Of a DNA stretch of 64,000 nt, positions 24,441-34,400 are shown piece by piece. Location of the stretch: positions 4,302,046 to 4,366,045 of the forward strand of contig NZ_CP048286.1 in the NCBI RefSeq assembly GCF_010365285.1. The letters run 5' to 3'. Under the pieces are notes generated by a model. The model searched no databases, had not been told where the DNA came from, and was given only the letters and a program-made list of their open reading frames with translations. Each line of letters begins with the position of its first letter. The first letter of the stretch is position 1. The stretch is from Paenibacillus rhizovicinus. GTDB lineage: Bacteria > Bacillota > Bacilli > Paenibacillales > Paenibacillaceae. The translations under genes were made by a program, and so were the position numbers.

Positions 24441-25400
24441 ATGACGATGCATACGCAAAAGGGGGTTCGGTCATTGATCAATAGTATATGGAGCGCCAAT
24501 AGGCAAACGTTTGCGAGGATCGGCAGGAACTGGGGCTTGTATCTGCTCCTGCTGCCGGCCGTGGTACTGCTGATTTGTTTCACGTACAAACCGATGTACG
24601 GCGTCATTATCGCGTTCAAGGACTTCAAGCCGACGCTCGGAATCATGGGCAGTCCGTGGGCCGGGTTCAAATACTTCGAGAAGTATTTTCATTCCTATCA
24701 ATTCTCGGTCACGATCAAGAATACGCTGGTCATCAGTTTGTACAGCTTCGCGACGTTCCCGATTCCGATCCTGTTCGCGATCTTCGTGAACCAGCTGCGG
24801 GAGAACCGGTTCAAGCGGGTGTTCCAGACGGTCACGTATATGCCGCATTTCATCTCGACCGTCGTCATCGTCGGCTTGATGCTGATCCTGCTTTCGCCCG
24901 GAAACGGGCTGATCGGAAGCGTCTACCGCTTGTTCGGCGCCGAAGCGCCAAACCTGATGGGGTCGCCGGGCTTGTTCAGCAGCGTCTATGTGTGGTCCGA
25001 CGTATGGCAGCATACGGGTTGGGACAGCATCATCTACCTCGCGGCGCTGTCGTCGGTCGACCCCAGCCTGTACGAGGCGGCGACGGTGGACGGGGCAAGC
25101 CGGTGGCAGAAAATCCGGTTCATCGACATCCCGATGCTCATCCCGACGGCCGTGACGCTGCTGATCTTAAGGGTCGGCGGACTGCTGGGCGTCGGCTTCG
25201 AGAAAGCGTTCCTCTTGCAAAACAACCTGAATATTTCCGGCAGCGAGGTCATTTCGACCTACGTGTACAAGATCGGCCTGATCAGTTCCCAGTTCAGCTT
25301 CTCGGCGGCGATCAACCTGTTCAACACGCTCATTAATTTCACGCTGCTTATCTTGGTCAACTGGGTGTCGAAGAAATATACCGAGAACAGTCTCTGGTAA
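24441..25400 (+). CDS. Carbohydrate ABC transporter permease, LplB type
   Basis: 319 residues. LplB marks are GLYLLLLPAVVLLICFTYKPMYGVIIAFKDF at the N-terminus and the EAA loop SLYEAATVDGASRWQKI at about residues 209-225. The C-terminus ends WVSKKYTENSLW, as in the polysaccharide permease family. The start is ATG 24441 or 24447; only a weak GGAAGG site precedes them. It is the first gene of the second importer operon, 283 bp from a divergent two-component pair. The substrate is unknown, probably an oligosaccharide. Confidence 0.93.
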   Translation: MTMHTQKGVRSLINSIWSANRQTFARIGRNWGLYLLLLPAVVLLICFTYKPMYGVIIAFKDFKPTLGIMGSPWAGFKYFEKYFHSYQFSVTIKNTLVISLYSFATFPIPILFAIFVNQLRENRFKRVFQTVTYMPHFISTVVIVGLMLILLSPGNGLIGSVYRLFGAEAPNLMGSPGLFSSVYVWSDVWQHTGWDSIIYLAALSSVDPSLYEAATVDGASRWQKIRFIDIPMLIPTAVTLLILRVGGLLGVGFEKAFLLQNNLNISGSEVISTYVYKIGLISSQFSFSAAINLFNTLINFTLLILVNWVSKKYTENSLW

Positions 25401-25420
25401 CGGGAGGAGGTCGAACAGCG

Positions 25421-26332
25421 ATGGAGGCTGCAACGAAACTGGTTCTGCAACCGAAGAAAACGCGCTCCGGCGACAGGCTGATGGAGACGCTGATGTACAT
25501 CTGGGCCGCATTTATGTTATTGATTGTCTTATATCCGCTTTACTTTATCGTCATTGCCTCCTTCAGCGACCCGTCCGCGGTCGGGAACGGGAAGGTATGG
25601 CTGTTCCCCAAAGGGTTTACGCTGGACGGCTATAAGGAATTACTGAGGCATTCGAATATTTGGATCGGCTATCGGAACACGATCTTATATACGGTCGTCG
25701 GAACCGCGATCGGGCTCGTCGTCAATATCTCGGCCGGCTATGCCTTGTCGAGGAAGGACCTTGTCGGACGCAAATGGTTGTCGCTCTTCTTCATCTTCAC
25801 GATGTTCTTCAACGGCGGTTTGGTGCCGACTTTCATGACGATCCGCGATTTTCATCTGTACGACACGGTGCTTGTCATGGTCCTGCCGTTCTCCGTCGCC
25901 GTCTTCGATATCATCGTGGCGCGCACCTTCTTCCGGACGAACATTCCGCAGGAACTATGGGAAGCGGCGCAAATCGACGGCTGCGGCAATCTCCGCTTCT
26001 ATGTGCAGATCGTGCTGCCGCTGTCCAAAGCGATCATCGCGGTACTGGCGCTGTGGTTCGCGGTCGGCCAATGGAATGCTTACTTCAATGCGTTAATTTA
26101 TTTGCAAAATAAAAATTTGTTCCCGCTGCAGCTCATCCTGCGGGATATCCTGGTCACCAATCAGATGCAGACCGCCCTCGGAACCGGGGAAGCGGCGCAA
26201 ATCGCGCTCCGTCTGTCCAACCTGCTTCGCTATTCCGTCATTATCGTAGCGACCGTGCCGATCATGTGCTTCTACCCCTTCGTGCAAAAGTATTTCAATA
26301 AGGGGGTGATGGTCGGCGCCGTGAAGGAGTAA
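25421..26332 (+). CDS. Carbohydrate ABC transporter permease, YtcP type
   Basis: 303 residues; the ATG has GGGAGGAGG upstream, 20 bp after the first permease. Family marks are YIWAAFMLLIVLYPLYFIVI, FFNGGLVPTFMTI and the EAA loop ELWEAAQIDGCGNLRFY at about residues 181-197. The protein ends KYFNKGVMVGAVKE. It forms a heterodimeric channel with the LplB-type subunit. An ATPase is not encoded in the operon. Confidence 0.93.
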   Translation: MEAATKLVLQPKKTRSGDRLMETLMYIWAAFMLLIVLYPLYFIVIASFSDPSAVGNGKVWLFPKGFTLDGYKELLRHSNIWIGYRNTILYTVVGTAIGLVVNISAGYALSRKDLVGRKWLSLFFIFTMFFNGGLVPTFMTIRDFHLYDTVLVMVLPFSVAVFDIIVARTFFRTNIPQELWEAAQIDGCGNLRFYVQIVLPLSKAIIAVLALWFAVGQWNAYFNALIYLQNKNLFPLQLILRDILVTNQMQTALGTGEAAQIALRLSNLLRYSVIIVATVPIMCFYPFVQKYFNKGVMVGAVKE

Positions 26333-26405
26333 CGAGGCTGCAAAGCTGCAAGAACGCGATAATATTCGGATTGGCACTTATATCATGACATAGGGGGATT
26401 TAAGC

Positions 26406-28124
26406 ATGGCGAACCGTTCGAAACGAAACAAGAGAAAAATGCTGACGGGATTGGCTTTGATTTCCGTGCTGGGCACGTCCGTTCTGGCGGGCTGCAGCAG
26501 CAGCAACGACAAGGAAGCGAACGCGAACACGAACTCGAATACGAATACGAATACGAATACGAATACGAATACGAATACGAATACGAATACGGCTGCTGCC
26601 AACGGCAACTCGGGTAAGGCCGCCAATGCTTCGGACGGCAACTTCCATCAAGAAGGCATGCCGATCGTCGATAAGCCGGTCACGCTGAACGTGCTCACCA
26701 TCCGTTGGGGCAACATGGGCGATACGTTTACGAAGAATGCGTGGCTGCAGGACCTGGAGAAGAATTCGAATGTCAAAATCAATTGGCAGGTCGTCTCTTC
26801 CAACGATTGGCCGGATCAGAAATCCGTCATGCTGGCAAGCGGCAAGCTGCCGGACGTCATTATCGGCGACCAGGCGTTCGGGGATTCCGATATCGTGAAC
26901 AACTTGGAAATTTTCCGGCCGCTGGACGAGTATATCGAGAAGGACATGCCGAACTTGAAAGCGGCGATTCAAGAGTCGCCGGAGCTGAAGAAGCTGAGCA
27001 CCTTCCCGGACGGCAAAGTGTATTCCCTGCCTGCAAGGCTGCCGTCCCGTCCGATGAGCGGCGCGCAGCCGGTCATCAACAAAGACTGGCTGGATAAGCT
27101 GGGCTTGAAAGCGCCGGAAACGATCGATGATCTGTATAACGTGCTGAAAGCGTTCAAAGAACAGGATCCGAACGGCAACGGCAAGGCGGATGAAATTCCG
27201 TACAGCGATACGAAGGACTTGGATGTAAACCTGCTTGCTCCGTTCGGCATCACGGATCTTCGGGGCAACCATATGGTCGTCAAAGACGGCAAGCCGGACT
27301 ATTACCCGACTTCGGACGCGTACAAGGCAGGCATGGAGTGGGCGCATAAGTTATATGCCGAAGGCTTGATCGATAAAGAAACCTTCACGCAGGACAGCAC
27401 GATGCTGACGGCGAAACGCCAAAATCCGGATGCGGCGCTGATCGGATTCACCTACCAGTGGACGCCTGACGCCGTGTTCGGCCCATGGAGCAAGCAGTAC
27501 GAAACGATCGCACCGATCGCCGGCCCGGACGGGAACAAATACCAAATCGGCGATCCGAGCGGTTTGAGTTTCCGCCGCAACGAGGTGTTGATTACGACGA
27601 CTTGCGAGAATCCGGACGTTGCCGCGCGCTGGGCAGACCAGTTCTACACGGGCGAAGCCAGCATTCAGAATTTCTGGGGCGCGATCGGCTCTTCCATCAA
27701 GAAGAACGATGACGGGACTTACGCGCTCATGGATCCGCCGGACGGCACGAGCGCCGACGCTTGGTACTGGGACAGCTCCCTGCGCGACTTCGGCCCGAAA
27801 TACGCCAGCCCCGAATTCGAGAAGAACATCAAGCTGGATCCTTCCAGCGGCGACGGTCTGAAGCTGACGCTGGATCAACTGGGCAAAGATTACGTAACGA
27901 CGCCGTTCCCGGATGTGATGTACACGGCCGAAGAGTATGCGGATCTTCCGACATTGACGACGGACATCGAGAGCTATATCGCCAGCACGCGCGCCAAGTG
28001 GGTCACGAAAGGCGGCATCGACGAGGAGTGGGACGCTTACGTCAAGAAGCTGAACGAGATGGGTCTGGAGAAGCTGATCAAAATCTACAATGATGCCTAC
28101 GACCGTTTCATGGCCGTGAAATAA
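26406..28124 (+). CDS. Extracellular solute-binding lipoprotein of the second sugar importer
   Basis: 572 residues with lipobox LAGC and Cys30. The linker after the lipid anchor contains a long Thr-Asn run encoded by nine perfect GAATAC units. The mature part is a CUT1-type family-1 binding protein (NVLTIRWGNMGDTFTKNAWL, SGKLPDVIIGD, and FKEQDPNGNGKADEIPYS, a typical segment of this subgroup with a Ca-loop-like DPNGNGKADE). It is the third gene of the operon and ends at a strong terminator. Ligand unknown. Confidence 0.92.
   Translation: MANRSKRNKRKMLTGLALISVLGTSVLAGCSSSNDKEANANTNSNTNTNTNTNTNTNTNTNTAAANGNSGKAANASDGNFHQEGMPIVDKPVTLNVLTIRWGNMGDTFTKNAWLQDLEKNSNVKINWQVVSSNDWPDQKSVMLASGKLPDVIIGDQAFGDSDIVNNLEIFRPLDEYIEKDMPNLKAAIQESPELKKLSTFPDGKVYSLPARLPSRPMSGAQPVINKDWLDKLGLKAPETIDDLYNVLKAFKEQDPNGNGKADEIPYSDTKDLDVNLLAPFGITDLRGNHMVVKDGKPDYYPTSDAYKAGMEWAHKLYAEGLIDKETFTQDSTMLTAKRQNPDAALIGFTYQWTPDAVFGPWSKQYETIAPIAGPDGNKYQIGDPSGLSFRRNEVLITTTCENPDVAARWADQFYTGEASIQNFWGAIGSSIKKNDDGTYALMDPPDGTSADAWYWDSSLRDFGPKYASPEFEKNIKLDPSSGDGLKLTLDQLGKDYVTTPFPDVMYTAEEYADLPTLTTDIESYIASTRAKWVTKGGIDEEWDAYVKKLNEMGLEKLIKIYNDAYDRFMAVK
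26537..26590 (+). repeat. (GAATAC)9 microsatellite inside the lipoprotein gene
   Basis: Nine perfect hexamer copies encode alternating Asn-Thr in the linker that tethers the binding domain. Because the unit is six bases, gain or loss of copies changes linker length without a frameshift. Confidence 0.95.
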
Positions 28125-28132
28125 TGCATGCA

Positions 28133-28167
28133 GCTGCCCCGCAGACGGACTGCGGGGCAGCTTTGTT
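28133..28167 (+). terminator. Terminator of the second importer operon
   Basis: A perfect 13-bp stem, AGCTGCCCCGCAG (28133-28145) with CTGCGGGGCAGCT (28151-28163), and a five-base loop, followed by TTGTTC. Confidence 0.88.
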
Positions 28168-28214
28168 CAAACGCGATTATCAAACACAGCATGGGATGCT
28201 AGGAGGAAATAGAC

Positions 28215-28946
28215 ATGAGTCAAGCATTGCGAGTAACGGTATGGAACGAGAACCGCCATGAGCAGAAGAATCCGAAGGTGAAGGAAGTGTACCCGGACGG
28301 CATCCACAGCGCGATTGCGGGTTTCTTGCAGGAAGCGGGCATGATTGCTGGAACGGCGACATTGGACGATCCGGAGCACGGGTTGACCGATGAAGTGCTG
28401 GCTGCCACCGACGTGCTCGTCTGGTGGGGCCATCTGGCGCACGGAGAAGTGCAGGATGACATCGTGAGCAAAGTGCGGCAGCGCGTGCTGGACGGCATGG
28501 GGCTTATCGTGCTCCACTCCGGGCATCACTCGAAGATTTTCAAAGTGCTGATGGGAACGAGCTGCGATTTGAAATGGCGCGAAGCCGACGAGAAGGAACG
28601 TCTCTGGGTCGTTGCGCCCGGCCATCCGATCGCCGAAGGGATCGGCGAATATATCGAGCTGCCGCAGGAGGAAATGTACGGCGAGCATTTCGACATTCCG
28701 GTGCCGGACGAGCTTGTGTTCACCAGCTGGTTCGAGGGCGGAGAAGTGTTCCGCAGCGGCTGTGCGTACACGCGCGGAAGCGGCAAGGTGTTCTATTTCA
28801 GACCCGGCCACGAAACGTATCCGACGTATCATAACCCGGCTATTCAGCGCGTGATCGTTAACGCCGTTAAGTGGGCGCGGCCCGTACGCCGCGAGCGTCC
28901 CTTCTACGGCAACGCGAAGCCGTTGGAGCAGATCGGCGGGAAGTGA
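28215..28946 (+). CDS. ThuA-like domain protein (trehalose-utilisation family)
   Basis: 243 residues; the ATG is preceded by AGGAGG. The class I glutamine-amidotransferase-like ThuA fold shows [13 protein letters not shown] at the start, [12 protein letters not shown] and [14 protein letters not shown] in the centre, and [26 protein letters not shown] at the end, all conserved in ThuA proteins. ThuA and its partner ThuB (a Gfo/Idh oxidoreductase) act in disaccharide breakdown through keto-sugars in rhizobia. The next gene here is a Gfo/Idh protein 65 bp downstream, which fits. The exact sugar is not known. Confidence 0.88.
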   Translation: MSQALRVTVWNENRHEQKNPKVKEVYPDGIHSAIAGFLQEAGMIAGTATLDDPEHGLTDEVLAATDVLVWWGHLAHGEVQDDIVSKVRQRVLDGMGLIVLHSGHHSKIFKVLMGTSCDLKWREADEKERLWVVAPGHPIAEGIGEYIELPQEEMYGEHFDIPVPDELVFTSWFEGGEVFRSGCAYTRGSGKVFYFRPGHETYPTYHNPAIQRVIVNAVKWARPVRRERPFYGNAKPLEQIGGK

Positions 28947-29011
28947 AGAATAACGGACGGACAGGACAGCTAGAATCGTGAGTACATGAGGAGAAGGAGA
29001 GAAACGATACG

Positions 29012-30061
29012 ATGAAGAAGTTTCGAATCGGATTGATCGGTCTTGGCGGGATGGCGCACTCGCATATGCGGTGGATGGCGGAAGAAGGACGTTATGAGAT
29101 CGTCGCCGTAAGCGACGTGAACGAGGCGGCGCTCGCGGAGAAAGGCGGGCAGCTCGGCATCCCGGAGGAGAAGCGCTACAGCGACTTCGTGCAGCTGATC
29201 GAGGATCCGGACGTCGATGCGGTCGTGTCCGTGACGCCGAACAACGTGCATGCGGAAATCGTTCGCGCCTGCTTGCTGGCAGGCAAGCCGTTCTTGGCCG
29301 AGAAGCCTTTCACCCGCGTCTTCGAGGAGGCGGTTCCGCTGCTGGAACTGTTCGAGCGCCAGCCGGCGGCCGGCATGGTCGGCTTCAGCTACCGGTACAC
29401 GCCGGCTTTCCGCTATGCGCGCGAGCTCGTGCGGGAAGGCAAGCTGGGGACGGTGCGGAGCTTCTCGATCCAGTATTTGCAGAGCTGGGGCGCGGCTCCG
29501 AACAATACACCTTATATCTGGCGGTTTAACCAAGACATTACCGGCACGGGAACGCTCGGCGATCTGGGTTCGCATATGATCGATCTGGCGCGGTTCCTCT
29601 TCGGGGAATTCCGGGAGCTGTCCGCGCAGATGCGCACGCTCATCCCCGAGCGTCCGGACCCGGCGACGGGCGCGATGGTGAAGATCAAGGTCGACGACTT
29701 CGTGAGCTTCCAGGCACGCATGTCGGGCGACGAAGTCGGCATCTTCCAGTCTTCGCGCAACGCGATCGGCTCGGGCAATCAGCATGAAGTTTCGATCTAC
29801 GGCGATGCCGGTACGCTGCACGCGTCCACGCTGAATCCGGACCAGCTGATCTGGATCCGCGAGGAAGCGCCCGGCCAGCTGGCGAAGGCGGCGATCGACG
29901 TGCCGGAGCGGTGCAAAGTAACCCAGTACGGAGACTTCCTGTCGCTGCTGGACGGCTCCGCTTCGGACGGCTTGCCGGGCTTCATGGACGGCTACCGCAA
30001 CCAGGAAGTGCTGGACGCGGTCATTCGCTCGAGCGCGGAGAAGCGCGTGATCGAGCTGTAG
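29012..30061 (+). CDS. Gfo/Idh/MocA family NAD(P)-dependent oxidoreductase
   Basis: 349 residues with AGGAGAAGGAG upstream. The N-terminal Rossmann domain starts FRIGLIGLGGMAHSHMRWMA and includes the family motif EKPFTR (Lys in EKP is catalytic), at about residue 97. The C-terminal alpha/beta domain begins GFSYRYTPAFRYARELV and shows GTLGDLGSHMIDLARFLFG, where Asp and His line the sugar site. It probably oxidises a sugar or keto-sugar in partnership with the ThuA-like protein upstream. Cytoplasmic; specificity not assignable. Confidence 0.92.
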   Translation: MKKFRIGLIGLGGMAHSHMRWMAEEGRYEIVAVSDVNEAALAEKGGQLGIPEEKRYSDFVQLIEDPDVDAVVSVTPNNVHAEIVRACLLAGKPFLAEKPFTRVFEEAVPLLELFERQPAAGMVGFSYRYTPAFRYARELVREGKLGTVRSFSIQYLQSWGAAPNNTPYIWRFNQDITGTGTLGDLGSHMIDLARFLFGEFRELSAQMRTLIPERPDPATGAMVKIKVDDFVSFQARMSGDEVGIFQSSRNAIGSGNQHEVSIYGDAGTLHASTLNPDQLIWIREEAPGQLAKAAIDVPERCKVTQYGDFLSLLDGSASDGLPGFMDGYRNQEVLDAVIRSSAEKRVIEL

Positions 30062-30151
30062 CAAGACTGGCGGCGGACAGTGCGCCGTCGCAAGGAGGGC
30101 GTCCTTTTGCCGCCTTGGCTTGCATACTGTTCTTGAATACTGATTTGCAGA

Positions 30152-30197
30152 TAAACCTTCATCTCCGCGAAAGCAAGCGGGGGTGGAGGTTTTTGTT
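30152..30197 (+). terminator. Possible terminator after the Gfo/Idh gene
   Basis: AACCTTCATCTCCGC can pair, with several G-T pairs, with GCGGGGGTGGAGGTT, followed by TTTGTT. It lies about 90 bp after the stop. The stretch 30198-30330 holds no other clear element. Confidence 0.45.
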
Positions 30198-30337
30198 ATC
30201 CTTTCATAAAAAAATGTTTCTGGAATGTAGAAATCGTTATCTTCTAATCGACTTTAATAGGTGACAGGCAATTACAAACCTACAGTCAGTAAAGGAGCAG
30301 ACAAACATGCATTTCACCACAATGGGGAGGTCTTATA

Positions 30338-30652
30338 ATGGTTAGATTCTTAGTCCTATACACCGAGCCGAATGATATTGAGGCATTTGAGCGCTACTAC
30401 AACGAGGTACACATTCCCTTGGCAAGAAAACTTCCGGGTCTCCGTCGTTATTCTATAAGTCGCAATATAGCACCGATTCGAGGAGGCGCCGCATATTATC
30501 TCGTAGCCGAACTGCAATGGGACAGTATGGAGGACATCAGGCAAGCTTTTCAGTCGCCAGAAGGGAAAGCATCAGCCGAAGATGCCGCAAACCTTGAAAG
30601 GCTGAATCCAGGCATGCACAGCATGATATATGAACTTGAAGAGATAGTTTAA
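30338..30652 (+). CDS. EthD family (ferredoxin-like alpha+beta barrel) protein
   Basis: 104 residues. The EthD pattern is clear: VRFLVLYTEPNDIEAFERYYNEVHIPLARKLPGL at the start and a central YYLVAELQWDSMEDIRQAFQSPEG. His25 in NEVHIPLA is the conserved residue of the family. EthD-like proteins are small dimers found with oxidative degradation enzymes; a defined reaction is rarely known. The ATG has GGGAGG upstream. The gene and its convergent neighbour are more AT-rich than the rest of the window, suggesting separate acquisition. Confidence 0.85.
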   Translation: MVRFLVLYTEPNDIEAFERYYNEVHIPLARKLPGLRRYSISRNIAPIRGGAAYYLVAELQWDSMEDIRQAFQSPEGKASAEDAANLERLNPGMHSMIYELEEIV

Positions 30653-30661
30653 TGTTAAGAA

Positions 30662-30679
30662 GGGGGAGCCATCTCCCCC
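30662..30679. other. GC-rich hairpin between convergent genes
   Basis: GGGGGAG (30662-30668) pairs with CTCCCCC (30673-30679) across CCAT. No T-run follows on either strand, so it may be a weak terminator or processing hairpin for the two convergent genes. Confidence 0.5.
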
Positions 30680-30703
30680 GATAGCTCCGTTGCTCTGGTT
30701 GAG

Positions 30704-31291
30704 TTAAGCTGTAGCGGGTCTGTAGGTCACCAAGAGGGAACCAACCTGAAGTGGTTTGACGTCCACGAGATGAAATTCCTTCTGCTCATGAAGATTGTCA
30801 AACAAATGCTCGCCTGCGTTGACCACAACCGGGTGCATGACGATCTGATATTCGTCAATAAGATTTGCGTTTGCAAGCGATCGCACGAGCGTTGGACTGC
30901 CGAAAATAACAATGTCGCCGCCGTCACCATTTTTCAGGTCCTTAATTTGCTCTTCTATATTATTGCCGGTCAATTGTTTTGGCGCTTCAAATTCTCCCCA
31001 TTTTAGCTGATCGAGCGGGCGGACGCTTGTTACAACGAGCTTGTGAGCGTTGTTTATCTGATCACCCAGGCTTGAACCTCGAGTATTCGGCCACTTTCTA
31101 GAGAGGTCTTCATAGGTTCCGCGGCCAAGCAAAATGGTATCCGCCGTCTTGAAAATGTTTAATAGATACCGAGAACCTTCTTCAATGCCGGCGTTATTTC
31201 TCCAGACCGTCCAGTTGGTTTTATCCTCGCTTGGATCGCCAGTGACAACTCCATTAATCGAACTGTGAATGAAGAGAATGATTTTACGCAT
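30704..31291 (-). CDS. Dihydrofolate reductase / RibD C-terminal domain family protein
   Basis: 195 residues with AAAGGATG upstream. The fold of the RibD C-terminal/DHFR-like group is shown by RKIILFIHSSINGVVTG at the start, TILLGRGTYEDLSRKWPN in the middle, KLVVTSVRP, and DIVIFGSPTLVRSLANANLIDEYQIVMHPVVV near the end. Such stand-alone proteins (YyaP/YwjB type) bind NADPH but have no fixed function. AT-rich compared with the flanks. It faces the EthD gene and has no operon partner. Confidence 0.85.
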   Translation of the reverse strand: MRKIILFIHSSINGVVTGDPSEDKTNWTVWRNNAGIEEGSRYLLNIFKTADTILLGRGTYEDLSRKWPNTRGSSLGDQINNAHKLVVTSVRPLDQLKWGEFEAPKQLTGNNIEEQIKDLKNGDGGDIVIFGSPTLVRSLANANLIDEYQIVMHPVVVNAGEHLFDNLHEQKEFHLVDVKPLQVGSLLVTYRPATA

Positions 31292-31462
31292 GAACGAACA
31301 TCCTTTCTATCTTCAATATCGTAATTTCCCCATTTATTTAGACGAAAGCAGATTATGATATTCATCGTTGTTTTTGCACGAAGCCCCGACAAAATACAGG
31401 AATTTACGTGCAGGTGTCGAAAACACACTTAATCTGTCTAATGATGTTGGAGGGTTATCGCG

Positions 31463-34400
31463 ATGATTGCCGCAACAAAGATGCACATCCCTCATGAACG
31501 GCATGCCTTGGTCGCCCGCCAGGGATTGCTGCGTCTGCTCGACGAGGGCATGGATGCGAAGCTGACGCTCTTATTCGCTCCGTCCGGCTATGGGAAAACA
31601 ACGGCGTTAAGCGAATGGGCAAGACAACGAAAAAAGGCAGTTGCGTGGGTATCGCTGAGCAAGCAGGACGATGAGTGGATCGCCTTCTGGAACATCGTCG
31701 TCGCTTCGATCCAAAATCGTGTCGACGGCTTTGGTTTGACGGTTTGGCCGCTGCTGGCGCAAGGGCCGTCTGCGTCTTCCGCTTCGATGGAGCCGGCGAT
31801 GACTGCGCTGCTGAACGAGTTGAATCAACTGCAAGGCGAGCTGGTCATCGCCATCGACGATTATCATCTGGCGACGACGCCGGCCATCCAGAGGTCGATG
31901 AGCTACTTGCTCGAATGCCTCCCCGGTCATGTTCATTTCTATATCGCCTGCCGCAACGACCTCCCCTTTCCAACGGCAAGATGGTTTGCGAAAGGCGAGA
32001 TGCGGCGGATTACGATTGAACAATTGCGGTTCCGGCCGGAGGAGGCAAACGAGTTCTTCCGAGTGTCCACGGAATTGAAGCTGTCGGCGGAGCAGCTAGA
32101 CGTGTTGTACGACCAAACCGAAGGTTGGATCGGCGGCCTGCGGCTCGCGGCCATCTCCCTGCAACGAAGCGGCAATGCGGCCGCGACGATTCGTCAATTC
32201 CGCGGCCATCAACAGCACATATCCGATTACTTGCTAGAGGAAGTCATTCGCGATCTGCCGGATGAGCTGCGCGGCTTTTTGCTGCAAACTTCCGTACTTA
32301 GCCAAATGAATTATGCTTTGTGCGAGGCGGTGACCGGGCAAGCGAGAGGTCAGCGGCAGTTGGAACAACTGGAGCAGCTTCAGCTGTTCATCATTCCGCT
32401 GGATAATCAGCGCAACTGGTATCGCTATCACCATCTGCTGTCCGATTTCCTGCAGTCCCTGCTCGCTCGAACGGAGCCGGAGCTGTGGGTTCAGGCGAAT
32501 GCGCGTGCCGCAGCGTGGTTCGAAAATAACGGGTTTATCGTAGAAGCGGCGGAGCATTATTTGGCAGGACGGCTGTATGAAGATGTCGTCCGCCTGATCG
32601 AGGCGCATCTGTTCGAACTGCTTGGAGGCAAAAACACCGTCGCCGCCCGTTGGGTGATGCAAGTGCCCGAGCAGTATGTAGCGAGCCGGCCGCTCGTTGA
32701 GCTTTATTATTTGCTCGTGATGGTCGGCATTCGGCAGTTTCATCTCATTCCGGACCGGGCGGAACGGCTTCGAATCCGTTTCGAAGCGATGAAAGACCGC
32801 ATGGACGCTGACGCATGGCGCTTGACGATGGGCGATATCTATTATTTCTGCGGAGCTGCTGCCTATGTGAGAAGAGATCTTGCGGACACGGCCGACTATT
32901 TTATAAGCGGGGATAGGCTTACGTACGAGCAAAGCTTCTTTATTCAAGCCGGCAACAATAAACATTATTCGGTCGAAGAGTTTGACGACCATCTGAGCTT
33001 CATTAACGATTACCATGGGGCAGCGCGATTCTTTACCGGCATGATCGCATATTGGCAGGATCGCGCTAACCATCCGTATGCGACGCCGATGTATGCATCC
33101 TACGCCAAAGTATTGTACGAATGGAACCGGCTGGAGGAAGCCGAGAGCTGGGTGAACCGCATGATGCATGCAGACGCTTTCGCGCCGGTTCCCCGCAATC
33201 GGTATCAGCTCTCCGTGGCTGCTTCGAGAATTCAGCTAGCCAAGGGGAACTCGCGAGAAGCCGCGGCGCTGTTAGAACAACTGAAACTGCAGATCGATTC
33301 GCCCGACTATGAAATCTTCCTTCGTAAAATCGATGCCGAGCAGGCGATCTTGGCCGTGCGTCAAGGCGACATGGCGTCTGCCCGGCGGTGGTTGAAGCAA
33401 TGCGGGTTGTCGCACTCGGACGAAGCGACGCTGGAGCAAGTATCCGAACAGTCGGCGCTCGTTCGCGTCCTTGCCGCGTGCGGACAAATCGAACCTGCGC
33501 TATCGCTCGCCGAGCGGCTGTATCGGCTGTTGACGAAGGAAGACCGTCTGCGGGACCGCATTCACGTTCTGATTTTGCAATGCATGGCGCTAGGTCTCGA
33601 TGGCCGGACGGAGCAGGCGCTTATGAAGCTGGATACCGCGCTGCAGCTCGCGAAGCCGCAAGGGTTCATCCGCAGCTTCGTGGACGAAGGCCCGGGGATG
33701 GCGGAGCTGATGTCTATTTATGTGCAGTCGTACGGGGATAACGGTGCGAGACCGATGGAGCGGAACGATTATGCGAATCTCGTTCTGCAAGCGTTCGATG
33801 TCTATCGCGCTCGACCGCGAATTAAGATTCGGTGTTTCGGGCGGTTTCGGATAGAGACCGAGGATAACGCAGCGATCAAATGGCGAACATCCAAAACCGA
33901 GGAGCTCATGGCCTTTCTCGTTCACCATCGCGGCGAAGTGGTGAGCAGGGATCGTATTCTCGATGCGTTGTGGGGAGAGGTAGAGGTTGACCGGGCAGGG
34001 GCCCAGTTTAATACAACGACTCACTATTTGCGCAAAGTCTTAGGCCAAATGGGACTTAACGGCATTGTTCAGCATGCGGAAGGCGGTTACCGGATCGATC
34101 CGAGCCGATTGGACTTTGATCTGGATGATTGGGATCGTTTGCTGGCCGTCGAGGCGCAAAACGATGACATCGCATGGCGTGACTATGCAGGCGAGCTTGT
34201 TCGATTGTACGGACAGGGTTATATGGCGGGCACGCCGTACGAGTGGGCAGAGCCGATGCGAGTTCGCCTTGGAAGCGAGTATGTCGCGATATTGCTTCGC
34301 CTTCATGAGCGCGAGGAGAAGGAAGGGCACTATCATGCCGCTGCGGGGCTGCTGCGGGAGGCGCTTGCACAGGATCCGCTGAATGAATTCATTCATGAGC

